Assembly (NCBI RefSeq): GCF_000744815.1
Contig: NZ_JQMQ01000005.1
Location: forward strand, 6,219,801-6,283,800
Reading direction: 5' to 3'
Length of the DNA stretch: 64,000 nucleotides
Origin: Phaeacidiphilus oryzae TH49
GTDB lineage: Bacteria > Actinomycetota > Actinomycetes > Streptomycetales > Streptomycetaceae
Position 1 is the first letter of the stretch; every line of letters begins with the position of its first letter. A program made the position numbers and the translations under genes. Positions 16,094 through 25,056 of the stretch are shown piece by piece. The notes below the pieces were generated by a model. It had not been told where the DNA came from and did no database searches. It saw nothing but the letters and a program-made list of their open reading frames with translations.

Positions 16094-17287
16094 ATGCGTC
16101 CCTTGGACGGAATCACCGTCGTCAGTCTCGAGCAGGCCGTCGCCGCCCCGCTCGCCACCCGGCACCTCGCCGACCTGGGCGCCCGGGTGATCAAGATCGA
16201 GCGCCCGGACGGCGGCGACTTCGCCCGCGCGTACGACGGCGCCGTCCGCGGCATGGCCGCCCACTTCGTGTGGCTCAACCGCGGCAAGGAGTCCGTCGTG
16301 CTGGACCTCAAGTCAGAGGAGGGGCGGGCGGCGCTGGCCGCCCTGGTCGCGCGGGCGGACGTCTTCCTGCAGAACCTGGCGCCCGGCGCGGCCGCCCGGC
16401 TCGGTTTCGACGCGGCGACCCTCCGGGAGCGCCATCCCGAGCTGGTGGTGGTCGACATGTCCGGCTACGGCAGCGCCGGTCCCTACCGGGACAAGCTCGC
16501 CTACGACCTGCTGGTGCAGGGCGAGGCCGCGCTGGCCTCGGTCACCGGCACCCCGGACACCCCGGTGAAGACGGGGGTGCCGATGGCGGACATCGGCGCC
16601 GGGGTCTACGCCTACTCCAGCACTCTCGCCGCTCTCCTCCGGCGCGAGCGCGGAGGCGGCGGGGCGCACCTGGAGATCTCCATGTTCGATGCCATCGCGG
16701 AGTGGATGGGACACCCGCTGTACACCGCCGTCCACACCGGCCGCGAACTGCCGCGCAGCGGCCTCGGCCACCCGGTCATCGCCCCCTACGACGCCTATCC
16801 GACGGCGGACCGGGAGGCCGACGGATCGCCGGTGCGGGTGCTGATAGGCATTCAGAACGACCGGCAGTGGCAGCGGCTGGCCGAATCCGTGCTGGGCCGC
16901 CCCGAGCTGGCCGCAGACCCCGGGTACGCCACCAACGTGGCCCGGGCGGGCAACAGGGAGGCGGTGGACGCGGTGGTCGCCGAGACCACCCGCACCCTGG
17001 GTGCGGACGAGCTGCTCGACCGGCTGGACAAGGCGGGCATCGGCAACGCCCGGCTGAACACGGTGGCCGGGCTGGTCGACCACCCGCAACTCGCCGCCCG
17101 CGACCGGTGGCGGGAGGTGGCCACCCCGGTGGGCCCGATCCGGGCACTCCTCCCGCCGATGAACTTCGCGGACGCCGACCCGGAGTCGGAGGGACCGGTG
17201 ATGGGCCCGGTGCCGGCACTCGGCGAGCACACCGAGGCGGTGCTCGCCGAGTTCGGCCTCACGAACGGAGCGGGGGGAACGGACTGA
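16094..17287 (+). CDS. Class III (CaiB/BaiF) CoA-transferase
   Basis: A 397-residue enzyme of formyl-CoA transferase type, moving CoA between carboxylic acids. The N-terminus LDGITVVSLEQAVAAPLATR and LADLGARVIKIERPDGGD form the CoA-binding part. The catalytic aspartate is Asp138 in LAYDLLVQGEAALASVTG, and GIGNARLNTVAGLVDHPQL lies in the small domain. It follows the transporter after 57 bases, with a ribosome site GAGGAG, and is likely cotranscribed. The nearest named functions by memory are mesaconyl- and succinyl-citramalyl-type transferases; the actual acid is unknown. Confidence 0.9.
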   Translation: MRPLDGITVVSLEQAVAAPLATRHLADLGARVIKIERPDGGDFARAYDGAVRGMAAHFVWLNRGKESVVLDLKSEEGRAALAALVARADVFLQNLAPGAAARLGFDAATLRERHPELVVVDMSGYGSAGPYRDKLAYDLLVQGEAALASVTGTPDTPVKTGVPMADIGAGVYAYSSTLAALLRRERGGGGAHLEISMFDAIAEWMGHPLYTAVHTGRELPRSGLGHPVIAPYDAYPTADREADGSPVRVLIGIQNDRQWQRLAESVLGRPELAADPGYATNVARAGNREAVDAVVAETTRTLGADELLDRLDKAGIGNARLNTVAGLVDHPQLAARDRWREVATPVGPIRALLPPMNFADADPESEGPVMGPVPALGEHTEAVLAEFGLTNGAGGTD

Positions 17288-17311
17288 ACGGGGGGAACGG
17301 ATCGAGACGGG

Positions 17312-17833
17312 TCAGCAGTCCGGGACCCCGGGGAGCGGCGCGTCGTCGTCGCCCCCGGCGACGAAGACGTTGGAGACCCAGTTGCCGTCGCCGAGCCGGG
17401 TCCACCAGAAGTTGTAGTGCCTCCCGTAGGAGACCGATCCGCCCGGCGCCTGGCAGCGGGCGAACGCCGGGCCCGTGGTGACGTGGCCGGTCACCGGGTC
17501 CGTGATGTGCGGCCCGGAGTGGACGTTGGCCCGGGCCGCCGTGACGTTGACGACCAGCGCCTGGATCGTGTGGGGCGCCAGGTCGGTGCCGGAGGCGAGG
17601 CTCGGGCGCGCGGCGTGCTGCGGGTACTGCGGCAGGGCGTGCGGGGCCGGGATCGCCGGGATCGCCGCCGGCCGGGGGGCCGGCCGGGTCGCGGCCGAGG
17701 CGGCTGCGCCGGGGGCCAGTGCCAGCGCCAGTGCGGCGGCCGCCCCCAGGGCGCCGAGGGCGCGGACCCGGAGTCCGGGGCCACGGCGGGTGCCGGAGCC
17801 GCAGCGGGCGTGGTTCTCGATCAGATTGACCAT
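17312..17833 (-). CDS. Secreted SH3-like domain protein
   Basis: About 173 residues from the ATG at 17833 (a GTG six bases further up is also possible). An Arg-rich n-region and an Ala/Leu stretch, then AAASAA, give a Sec signal peptide. A Pro/Ala-rich linker follows, then a domain with VVNVTAARANVHSGPHITDP, GHVTTGPAFARCQAPG and NFWWTRLGDGNWVSNVFV, the pattern of bacterial SH3 domains that bind cell-wall peptides. Two cysteines may form a disulfide. It is convergent with the CoA-transferase gene. Confidence 0.75.
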   Translation of the reverse strand: MVNLIENHARCGSGTRRGPGLRVRALGALGAAAALALALAPGAAASAATRPAPRPAAIPAIPAPHALPQYPQHAARPSLASGTDLAPHTIQALVVNVTAARANVHSGPHITDPVTGHVTTGPAFARCQAPGGSVSYGRHYNFWWTRLGDGNWVSNVFVAGGDDDAPLPGVPDC

Positions 17834-17969
17834 GCCCACTGCTTCGGCAGCCGGGCCCGCGGACCCCAGCGCTTTCGCCGAAAGCCACTCCGGTGGAGTA
17901 GCGGTCGGCCGTCGCGGGCGCCGGGGCGCGGGGCCGCGGGCGCGCGACGGGCGCGCCGGCCGTGGCGGG

Positions 17970-18332
17970 TCAGGACCGGGAGATGGCGTCCCGGACCGCC
18001 TCCTCGCTCCGCGCGACCAAGGCCGTGCCGTCGTCGGCGGTGATGATCGGCCGCTGGATCAGCTTGGGGTGTTCGGCCAGCGCGGCGATCCAGCGGTCGC
18101 GGTTGGCGGCCTTGCGCGGCCAGTTCTTCAGCCCGAGCTCCTTGGCCGCCTCCTCCTGGGTCCGGACGATGTCCCACGGCTCCAGGCCGAGCCGGTCCAG
18201 CACCTGGCGGAGCTCGTCCGCGGTGGGGACGTCCTCCAGGTAGCGCCGCACGGTGTAGTCGGCGCCCTCCGCGTCCAGCAGCCGCAACGCGGAGCGGCAC
18301 TTCGAGCACGCGGGATTGATCCAGATCTCCAT
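17970..18332 (-). CDS. ArsC/Spx-family thioredoxin-fold protein
   Basis: A 120-residue protein with the redox motif C9-SK-C12 in MEIWINPACSKCRSALRLL, then VRRYLEDVPTADELRQVL and LIQRPIITADDG. It has the size and order of the ArsC/YffB group. Glutaredoxin-dependent arsenate reductases of this fold use a single Cys; the CxxC here and the absence of ars genes nearby make a general thiol-redox role as likely as arsenate reduction. Confidence 0.82.
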   Translation of the reverse strand: MEIWINPACSKCRSALRLLDAEGADYTVRRYLEDVPTADELRQVLDRLGLEPWDIVRTQEEAAKELGLKNWPRKAANRDRWIAALAEHPKLIQRPIITADDGTALVARSEEAVRDAISRS

Positions 18333-18496
18333 GCCAAGAGGGTAGCCATCCCGGCCGGTGCTCCCGACCTCGGCCGGACGGCCACCGAACGAGTGGCAGA
18401 GGGGCGCGCGCAGAGCGTGGCGCGCCGGTTCGGATGGGGACGCGCGGGTGTCATGAAACCGAACGGGATCCGGATGAACGAAGGGACTTCCGCATC

Positions 18497-19428
18497 ATGA
18501 GTACCAGTACCGCCACTGCCCGCCGGGGGCGTGTCCGCCTGCGGGCGGCCGCCGCCACCGTCGCCGCTGCCGCCGCCGTCGCCCTGTCGACGGGGCTGTG
18601 GGCGTCGGCCGTCCAGTCCGCGTCGGCCGCGCCGCTGCCGGGCGCCGTGTCAGCCGCCGATCCGGTGGCCCCGGCCCAGACGGCCGTCCAGGCCCCGGCC
18701 CAGACGTCCACTCAGACCCCCGCCCAGGCGCCGGCACAGACCCCCGCCCAGGCGCCGGCCCAGGCGCCGGCCCCGCCCAGGCCCCGGCCCCCGCCCAGGC
18801 CCCGGCCCAGACGCCGGTCCGGGCTGACGGAGCCTCCGTGGTGATGGACGGCCATGCCTCCTTCGACCTCAGCGGGAAGATCCCCGGTCTCACCCTGGCC
18901 GGCACGGACGGCGCTGCCACGGTCGGCCAGGGCAGCGGCGTCCGGATGTGGGTCACCGGGGGCTCGCTGGACCACGCCGACCGGCGGTTCACCGGCGGCG
19001 AGGCGGTCCTCTCCGGCGGCTTCCAGCTTCGGATGGCCGACCGCAGCACCACGATCGACCACCTCGACCTCGACGTGGCCAGCGGCGAGCTGCGGGGCCG
19101 GATCGACGGCCAGGCGATGCCGCTCGGCACCCTGGACACCGACCGGCTGCACGTCACCTCCGCCGCCGGCCAGCACCGGGTGTACTTCTCGGTCCGCGGT
19201 GACCTGCGGCTGAGCGAGGCCGCCGCGGCCCGGCTGAACACCGCGCTGAACACCGGCGTGTTCGCCTCGGGTGACGTCCTGATGGAGGGTGACGTCGCCC
19301 TCGGCGTGCCGCTGGACCGGCGGCTCGCCTCCGACCTGGGCATCGGCTACGAGGCCGCGACGGACGCCAGCATCCAGGCCGACATCCAGCGGGGCGCCCC
19401 CACCGACCTGGGGCTAGGCCTGATCTGA
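18497..19428 (+). CDS. Secreted protein with Pro/Ala/Gln repeat, apparent frameshift; unknown function
   Basis: The ATG at 18497, preceded by GAAGGGA, begins MSTSTATARRGRVRLRAAA, a clear Sec signal peptide ending near SASAAP. Then comes a linker of Ala-Pro-Ala-Gln(-Thr-Pro) repeats. The frame is lost inside the repeat near 18771-18777 (CCCCGCCC where the repeat predicts one more G), and the remaining 200 residues continue in the next frame from AQAPAPAQAPAQTPVRADG to the stop. That C-terminal domain is all-beta in appearance (VVMDGHASFDLSGK, FQLRMADRSTTIDHLDLDV, LNTALNTGVFASGDV) and has no family I can name. Restored length is about 310 residues. The gene end overlaps the convergent VOC gene by 15 bases. 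Confidence 0.65.
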
Positions 19429-20154
19429 CCTCCCGGCGGCCGGGCCCTGCGGGCCGCCCGCCAGCAGGCAGTACGGCGCCCCGGTCGGGTCGGCGCAGGT
19501 CGCCGGCCCGACCTGGGCGCCGAGCCGCCGGTGGAGTGCGGCGGTCGCCGCCGGATCGTCGCAGGCCAGCGCCGGGCTGGCGGACGCCGGGTAGGGGCCG
19601 GCGGCGCCCAGGCCCCGTACGGAGAGGTCGAAGGGCAGCGGGGCGGGGGCGAGCAGCCGGTGGTCCCGGCCGCCGGCGGCGACCAGGGTGTCCCACCCCG
19701 TCAGCGAGGACCAGAAGCCCAGCTCGGCGGCGAGGCCGGCGGTGTGGACCGCCAGGACGACCCGGCCCAGCCGGACCGGCGCCGGGGGCGGGGTGCGCTC
19801 CCCGCGCCAGCCCCGTACGGTGAACGGCTGCCCGGCGGGGGAGCGGAGCCATCCGTCCGGGCCGACCCGGGCGCCCAGCGCGCGGGCCCTGACGGCCAGC
19901 CGGTCCGGCTCGTCGTCCGCCAACTCCAGCCGCACGCCGGGGAGTTCGGCCGAGGCGGCGTCGCCGCCGGCGCCCCGGCCGGTGGCCAGCAGGCCCAGGC
20001 AGGCGTCTCCGCCCGCGGGGAGGAGAGTGGTGTGGGTCCAGTCGCGGCCGTGCTGCACCGAGGGCCGGGTGCCGGTGGCCGCCGCCCAGAACTCGCGGGC
20101 GCGGGCCACATCCCGGCGCTGCCGCACGAGATGGGCGAACGTCCAGCGGATCAC
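19414..20154 (-). CDS. Two-domain VOC (glyoxalase-like) protein
   Basis: A 246-residue protein with two tandem VOC modules, each ending in the typical SPAGQPFTV and DPTGAPYCLL strands and each starting with a helix holding the REFW / LGFW motif. The frame is open to a TTG at 20187, but the GTG at 20154 is preferred because GGGGAG lies about 11 bases upstream. Such proteins are metal-dependent dioxygenases or lyases, or bind antibiotics. Metal ligands are not obvious here, so the role is open. Confidence 0.75.
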   Translation of the reverse strand: MIRWTFAHLVRQRRDVARAREFWAAATGTRPSVQHGRDWTHTTLLPAGGDACLGLLATGRGAGGDAASAELPGVRLELADDEPDRLAVRARALGARVGPDGWLRSPAGQPFTVRGWRGERTPPPAPVRLGRVVLAVHTAGLAAELGFWSSLTGWDTLVAAGGRDHRLLAPAPLPFDLSVRGLGAAGPYPASASPALACDDPAATAALHRRLGAQVGPATCADPTGAPYCLLAGGPQGPAAGRSDQA

Positions 20155-20276
20155 AACGGCTTCATGCTCCCCACAGATCTGTTTCAATCACCCTACGGGA
20201 CAGCGATTCACATACAGCTCACGGGAGTTGACCGACCGTGCGCGATCGGCGGGCGGCTGCCGGCGGACCGGTGCCG

Positions 20277-21200
20277 TCAGCGGGTGCCCATGTCGTGCCG
20301 GGTGCCGTCGGCGAGGGCGTGCAGCTTGTCCGGGTTGGCGACGTTGTGGACGGCGGTGATCCGGCCCTCGGCGTCGAAGTCGAAGGTCACGGTGGCGATC
20401 ACCCGCTCGGGCCCGCGGAAGAGGAGGCCGGGGCCGCCGTTGATCTCGGTGAGCTCGCCGTGGATGTCGGCCGGCTCGACGCCCTGGTAGGAGGTCTCGC
20501 CGAGGGCCGCGAACCAGGCCGCCACGGTGGTCGCGCCCACCACCGGGCGCAGCGCCTGGCGGACCTTGCCGCCGCCGTCTGTCCACAGCGTGACGTCCGG
20601 GGAGAGCAGCTCCATCAGCGCGTTGACGTCACCGCCGCCGGCCGCCGCGAAGAACCGCTCGGTGGCAGCGCGCTGGGCCGCGCGGTCGGCGGTGAAGCGC
20701 GGGCGGCGGGCCCGCACATGCTCCCTGGCGCGGTGCCCGGCCTGGCGTACCGCCGCCTCGGAGCGCTCCACCGCCTCGGCGATCTCCGCGTGGCTGAAGT
20801 CGAAGACCTCGCGCAGCACGAACACCGCCCGCTCCAGCGGGCTGAGCGTCTCCAGCACCACCAGCAGGGCCATCGAGACCGTCTCCGCCTCGGCCACCGC
20901 ATCGGCGGCGCTCGCGGTGGTGAGGATCGGCTCCGGCAGCCACGGCCCGACGTAGGTCTCCCGCTTGCGCCGGGTGGAACGCAGCCGCTCCAGCGCCAGG
21001 TTGGACACGATCCTGGTCAGGTACGCCCTGGGGTCGGCGACCTGGCGGCGGTCCGCGGCCGACCACTTGAGCCAGGCGTCCTGCACCGCGTCCTCGGCGT
21101 CCGCCGCCGAGCCGAGGAGGCGGTACGCCACGGAGAACAGCAGGCGGCGGTGCCGGTCGAAGACCCGCTGGTCGGGATGGGCGGGGAAGAGATCGGTCAC
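20277..21200 (-). CDS. ECF41-type sigma factor with C-terminal SnoaL domain (SigJ-like)
   Basis: A 307-residue sigma factor. Region 2 includes LLFSVAYRLLGSAADAEDAVQDAW and region 4 includes SHAEIAEAVERSEAAVRQ. A C-terminal NTF2-like domain carries the DGGGK motif and ends with NVANPDKL, both hallmarks of ECF41, where this extension tunes sigma activity in place of an anti-sigma factor. The GTG start overlaps the TGA of the upstream oxidoreductase (GTGA). ECF41 genes are known to sit beside carboxymuconolactone decarboxylases, oxidoreductases or epimerases, as here. Confidence 0.9.
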   Translation of the reverse strand: MTDLFPAHPDQRVFDRHRRLLFSVAYRLLGSAADAEDAVQDAWLKWSAADRRQVADPRAYLTRIVSNLALERLRSTRRKRETYVGPWLPEPILTTASAADAVAEAETVSMALLVVLETLSPLERAVFVLREVFDFSHAEIAEAVERSEAAVRQAGHRAREHVRARRPRFTADRAAQRAATERFFAAAGGGDVNALMELLSPDVTLWTDGGGKVRQALRPVVGATTVAAWFAALGETSYQGVEPADIHGELTEINGGPGLLFRGPERVIATVTFDFDAEGRITAVHNVANPDKLHALADGTRHDMGTR

Positions 21201-22444
21201 TGCGGCCCCCGGTTCCTGGTGTAGCGGCCCCCGCGGGGCCAGAACGCGCCCCAGGCGGGCATCCTCTTCATACGGCCGTACGTCGGCCAGGGCGAGGCGG
21301 TCACCGTCTCCTTGTACCTGACCGCGGCCCGGCCGGTGAGGAACATCCGCCGGGGACTGTCGTCGGGGTGGGTGAACTGCACCACGGCGTCGCCGCGGCC
21401 GAGGCTGACCGGCGTGTGGTAGTAGCCGAAGCGGAACGGCCTGGGCCGGCGGCCGCGGAGCTCTCGGTGGATGGAGAGGGCGGCGTGCGCCCCCGTGGGC
21501 ATCCCGCTCTGGCAGGTGCCGTGGAGGACACCGTAGCCCTGGCGGACGGCGGCGGCGTCGCCGATCGCGTACACCTCCGGGTGGGAGACCGACCGCAGGG
21601 CGGCGTCGGTGACGATCCGGCCGCGCTCGTCGACGGCCAGCCCGGCGGCGGCCGCCAGCGGGGAGACCCGGGTGCCGCCGGTCCACAGGACGGCGTCGGC
21701 GGCGACCGCCTCCCCGCCGTCCAGCTGGACCCCGTCGGGAAGCACCTTCACCACCTCGACGCCGGCCCGGACCTGGACGCCCAGCCGGTCGAGGGCGGCC
21801 CGCAGGTGGGCGCGCGCCCGGGCGGCCATGGCCGCGCCCGGTTCCTGACGGCCCATCAGCACCACCTTCAGCCGCGGGTAGCGCTCGGCGATCTCGGCGG
21901 CCGACTCGACGCCGGCCGGCCCGCTGCCGACGACGGCGAGGGTGGGGGCGGAGGGGGAGGCGGAGCCGGGGGCGGGGACGGCGTCGCCGTCGGCCAGTCG
22001 CCGCAGCCGGTCCGCGAGCAGCTCCGCGTCATGGACGCTGTCGAGGGTGTAGGCGTGGCCGTCCGCCCCGGGGACGGCGGCGGTGTCCGCGACCCCGCCC
22101 AGGCCCCAGACCAGGGTGTCGTACCGGAGGACCCGGTCGTCGTCGATCCGCACCGTCCGGGCGTCCGCGTCGGCACCGGTGACCCAGCCGCGGACGAACT
22201 GCACGCCGGTGCCGTCCAGCAGCTCCGGGATGCTGAGGTCGGCGGTCCGCCGGCCGGCCGCCGTCATGGGCAGCCGCAGCCGCTCGGTGAACCGCTCCTC
22301 CGCGTTGACCAGGGTCAGCCGCACGTCCTCCCGGCTCTTCACCCGGGCCGCGAGCTGCACGGCCGCGGCCAGCCCCGCGTAGCCCGCGCCGAGGATCACC
22401 ACCTGGCGCTGCCCCCGGTCCTCCTGCTTGTTCCGTGCGCCCAT
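21197..22444 (-). CDS. NDH-2-like NAD(P)H/FAD oxidoreductase, ECF41 partner
   Basis: A 415-residue two-dinucleotide-fold flavoprotein: VVILGAGYAGLAAAVQLA near the start, VVGSGPAGVESAAEIAERYP in the middle for NAD(P)H, and VYAIGDAAAV for FAD. It lacks an obvious C-terminal membrane anchor but ends in a basic, aromatic-rich tail. It is the first gene of a two-gene unit with the ECF41 factor, the COE-type partnership known for this sigma group, and is probably part of its regulon. Confidence 0.88.
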   Translation of the reverse strand: MGARNKQEDRGQRQVVILGAGYAGLAAAVQLAARVKSREDVRLTLVNAEERFTERLRLPMTAAGRRTADLSIPELLDGTGVQFVRGWVTGADADARTVRIDDDRVLRYDTLVWGLGGVADTAAVPGADGHAYTLDSVHDAELLADRLRRLADGDAVPAPGSASPSAPTLAVVGSGPAGVESAAEIAERYPRLKVVLMGRQEPGAAMAARARAHLRAALDRLGVQVRAGVEVVKVLPDGVQLDGGEAVAADAVLWTGGTRVSPLAAAAGLAVDERGRIVTDAALRSVSHPEVYAIGDAAAVRQGYGVLHGTCQSGMPTGAHAALSIHRELRGRRPRPFRFGYYHTPVSLGRGDAVVQFTHPDDSPRRMFLTGRAAVRYKETVTASPWPTYGRMKRMPAWGAFWPRGGRYTRNRGPQ

Positions 22445-22546
22445 CGTTCCGCCCTCTTCCGGTTGCTCGTTCTGCCTCGTTCCGCCTCGTTCGGCGTTGA
22501 CGACCAGCAGATGGAGGCGGACCGCCGGTCCGTGACATCGGGGCGG

Positions 22547-22562
22547 TGTGACCCGCGTCACG
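22547..22562. promoter_or_regulatory. Crp-like site between divergent genes
   Basis: TGTGACCCGCGTCACG fits both the general TGTGA-N6-TCACA pattern and the GTG-N6-GNCAC motif described for Streptomyces Crp. It lies 90 bases before the PLP-enzyme start and about 100 bases before the oxidoreductase start. Confidence 0.4.
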
Positions 22563-22651
22563 TCCCCGGATGGCACTCCGCCGCCGGGATCTTGCCCCTG
22601 ACCTGCGGTTTGCGTAGCGTCGGGCGGACGGGGGCGGACGGGGGCGAACCG

Positions 22652-23893
22652 ATGAGCGTGAGGAGAGCCGAGTTGGACACCGGTCGGATACGGGCGCAGT
22701 TCCCGGCGCTGGGCGAGGCCGTCTTCTTCGACGGGCCGGGCGGGACGCAGACCCCCACGCCCGTGATCGAGGCGATGGCCCGGGCGATGAGCTCGCCGCT
22801 GTCCAACCGGGGCGCGCGGACCCCGGGTGAGCGCAACGCCGAGCGCCTGGTCGCCGAGGCCCGGTCGGCGATGGCCGACCTGCTGGGCGCCGACCCGCGC
22901 GGGATCGTCTTCGGCCGCAGCGCGACCCAGCTCGCCTACGACTTCTCCCGGACGCTGGCCAAGGAGTGGTCGCCCGGCGACGAGGTGGTGGTCACCCGGC
23001 TCGACCACGACTCCAACATCCGCCCCTGGGTGCAGGCGGCCGAGCAGGCGGGCGCGACCGTGCGGTGGGCCGGATTCGACGCCGAGAGCGGCGAACTGAC
23101 GGTCGATCACATCCGCCGGGAGCTCTCCGCGCGGACCCGGCTGGTCGCGGTGACCGCGGCCTCCAACCTGATCGGCACCAAGCCGCCGACGGCGGAGATC
23201 GCCGCCGCGGTGAAGGAGGCCGCGCCCGAGGCGCTGGTGTACGTGGACGGCGTCCACCGCACCGCCCACGGCCTGGTCGACCTCGCGGAGACGGGGGCCG
23301 ACCTCTACACCTGCTCGCCGTACAAGTTCCTCGGCCCGCATCTCGGCGTGCTGGCGGCGGCCCCCGAACTCCTGGAGCGGCTGCGCCCGGACAAGCTGCT
23401 GCCCTCCACGGACGCCGTGCCCGAGCGCTTCGAACTCGGCACCCTGCCCTACGAGTCGCTGGCGGGAACGCGTGCGGCGGTGGACTTCCTCGCCGATCTG
23501 GTGCCGGGCGGGGAGGGCAGCCGCCGCGAGCGGCTGGCCGGCTCGCTGGCCGCGCTGGAGCGCCACGAGGAGGTCCTGCGGGCCGAGTTGGAGTCGGGGA
23601 TCGCCGCGCTCGCGCCGCGCGGAGCGGTGCTGCGCTCCCGGGCCGCGAGCCGCACCCCGACCCTGCTGGTCAGCCTGGCCGGCGGCGCCGAGGAGGAGGC
23701 CGCGGCCTACCGCTTCCTCGGTGCCCGCGGCATCCAGGCCCCGGCCGGCAGCTTCTACGCGGTGGAGGCCTCCCGCCATCTGGGCCTCGGCGACAGCGGT
23801 GGCCTCCGCATCGGCCTCGCGCCCTACAACGACGCCGAGGACGTCCACGCGCTCCTCTCCGCCCTCGGGGAGTTCCTGACCCAGGCCCCGTGA
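22652..23893 (+). CDS. Cysteine desulfurase-like class V aminotransferase
   Basis: A 413-residue PLP enzyme. FFDGPGGTQTPTPVIEAM opens the fold, LDHDSNIRPW and VYVDGVHRTAHG contain the cofactor-stacking His and the Asp, and Lys225 in CSPYKFLGPH is the Schiff-base lysine. It belongs to the SufS-like subgroup often called cysteine desulfurase-like, but I see no mobile-loop cysteine in the usual place, so another beta-elimination or transamination reaction is possible. There are no Isc/Suf genes nearby. Confidence 0.85.
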   Translation: MSVRRAELDTGRIRAQFPALGEAVFFDGPGGTQTPTPVIEAMARAMSSPLSNRGARTPGERNAERLVAEARSAMADLLGADPRGIVFGRSATQLAYDFSRTLAKEWSPGDEVVVTRLDHDSNIRPWVQAAEQAGATVRWAGFDAESGELTVDHIRRELSARTRLVAVTAASNLIGTKPPTAEIAAAVKEAAPEALVYVDGVHRTAHGLVDLAETGADLYTCSPYKFLGPHLGVLAAAPELLERLRPDKLLPSTDAVPERFELGTLPYESLAGTRAAVDFLADLVPGGEGSRRERLAGSLAALERHEEVLRAELESGIAALAPRGAVLRSRAASRTPTLLVSLAGGAEEEAAAYRFLGARGIQAPAGSFYAVEASRHLGLGDSGGLRIGLAPYNDAEDVHALLSALGEFLTQAP

Positions 23894-23942
23894 GACCGGG
23901 GAGCCGCGCCCCGGTGGGGCGCCCGAGGCGCTGCGCCCGGGG

Positions 23943-24043
23943 CTAGGGAGCGTATTCGGTTGTGATCAAGGGGCCGCTCGTGTGAGGTCCTTGATCCAGA
24001 TCACGGAGGCCCGGAGGTGGAGTCCGGCGAGGTAGCTCCCCGG
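23943..24043 (-). repeat. Solo 101-bp end of an IS5-type element
   Basis: These 101 bases are an exact inverted copy of 26670-26770, the right end of the IS to the right, including the last codons of the transposase (GSYLAGLHLRASVIWIKDL) and the terminal CTAGGGAGCGTATTCGG. The rest of this IS copy is gone. It marks the left boundary of the inserted block. Confidence 0.9.
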
Positions 24044-24078
24044 TCCCATAGTTGGCGCGCGCCTCGGGCCGGTGGCGG

Positions 24079-25020
24079 TCACTTGGACTCCAGTCGTCCC
24101 AACGCGTGGGAATCGCCGGCGAGGACGGTCCGGGCCGTCTCCCAGTCGGTGTCGTTGGTGCCAGTGATGTGGCGCAGGTAGGCGAGGGTGACCTGCTGGA
24201 CGAGGGCGACGCGGTCGGGGTTCTCGTCGGTGGTCTCCGCTGCGTCGTAGCCGGGGATGCCGCCGAGGGAGTGCTGGCCTCCATAGACCGTCAGCAGGCT
24301 CTTGTTGCCCCTGCTGAGCGTATAGGGCTCGCTCGTCCAGGACGGGCCCGTGGTGGAAAGCGGCAGTTCGTCCTTGTCGCCGGCGACGACGAGTCCCGGG
24401 GCGGTGATGTGGGAGAAGTCCTGGTCGCGCAGCCAGGGAGCGACCTCGAGAGCCAAGGGGCTCAGGTTGGCGCCGCCTTCGCCAGCGGTGGCCAGCTGGA
24501 TGGTGGCCATGACCCGGGAGTCGGACAGGTCTTCGGTGACGCCGGTCACCGGGTCTGTGACGCGAAGCCCCACGAGGATGCCCGCGGTCTGGCCGCCGAA
24601 GGAGTGTCCGGCCGCGACAATTCGGCTGTGATCGACCCGACCGGCCAGACCGGGCACGGATGCCACCAGGGTGCCGAGTTCGTCGAGGATCCGCTTCATG
24701 TCCTGCACGCGGTAGCGCCACATATGGGGCTTGCGGGGGTCGTCCGCGGCCACGTTAAAGCGCTTGGAGTCGAGGTGGGTGGCCTGGGCGACCACGAAGC
24801 CGTGGGAGGCCCAGTGGTCGACCAATGGTGCGTAGCCGTCCAGGTTCGAGCCGAATCCGTGCGCGAACAGCACGATCGGCAGATTGGCGCCGGTGACCGG
24901 TGCGGAGATGCGTACGTGCAGGTCCTCGCCGCGCCACGGTGCGGGCAGCATGAGCGGCTTGACCGAAATGATCGGGGTGGACGGGGGGCCGGTGAGACCT
25001 GTCGTCTGGTCGATGGCCAT
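24079..25020 (-). CDS. Alpha/beta hydrolase, chlorophyllase/dienelactone-like
   Basis: A 313-residue serine hydrolase. HGFGSNLDGYAPLVDHWASHGF provides the oxyanion region, Ser140 in AAGHSFGGQ is the nucleophile, the acid probably lies in VVAGDKDELPL, and the base is the His in GGQHSLGG. This order matches the chlorophyllase / PET-hydrolase-like group, but there is no signal peptide, so it is cytoplasmic. Codon use is less G+C-rich than in the flanking genes and it sits inside the IS-bounded block, so it was probably acquired with it. It follows a broken small gene at 37 bases. Confidence 0.85.
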   Translation of the reverse strand: MAIDQTTGLTGPPSTPIISVKPLMLPAPWRGEDLHVRISAPVTGANLPIVLFAHGFGSNLDGYAPLVDHWASHGFVVAQATHLDSKRFNVAADDPRKPHMWRYRVQDMKRILDELGTLVASVPGLAGRVDHSRIVAAGHSFGGQTAGILVGLRVTDPVTGVTEDLSDSRVMATIQLATAGEGGANLSPLALEVAPWLRDQDFSHITAPGLVVAGDKDELPLSTTGPSWTSEPYTLSRGNKSLLTVYGGQHSLGGIPGYDAAETTDENPDRVALVQQVTLAYLRHITGTNDTDWETARTVLAGDSHALGRLESK

Positions 25021-25056
25021 GTGTGTGCTTCTTTCAGGTGTGGTGCGAGTGGTGGA

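Noticed and set aside
17970-18332. An arsenic-resistance locus
   Set aside because: Only the ArsC/Spx-like gene is present, with no ArsR, ArsB/Acr3 or phosphate-family genes next to it.
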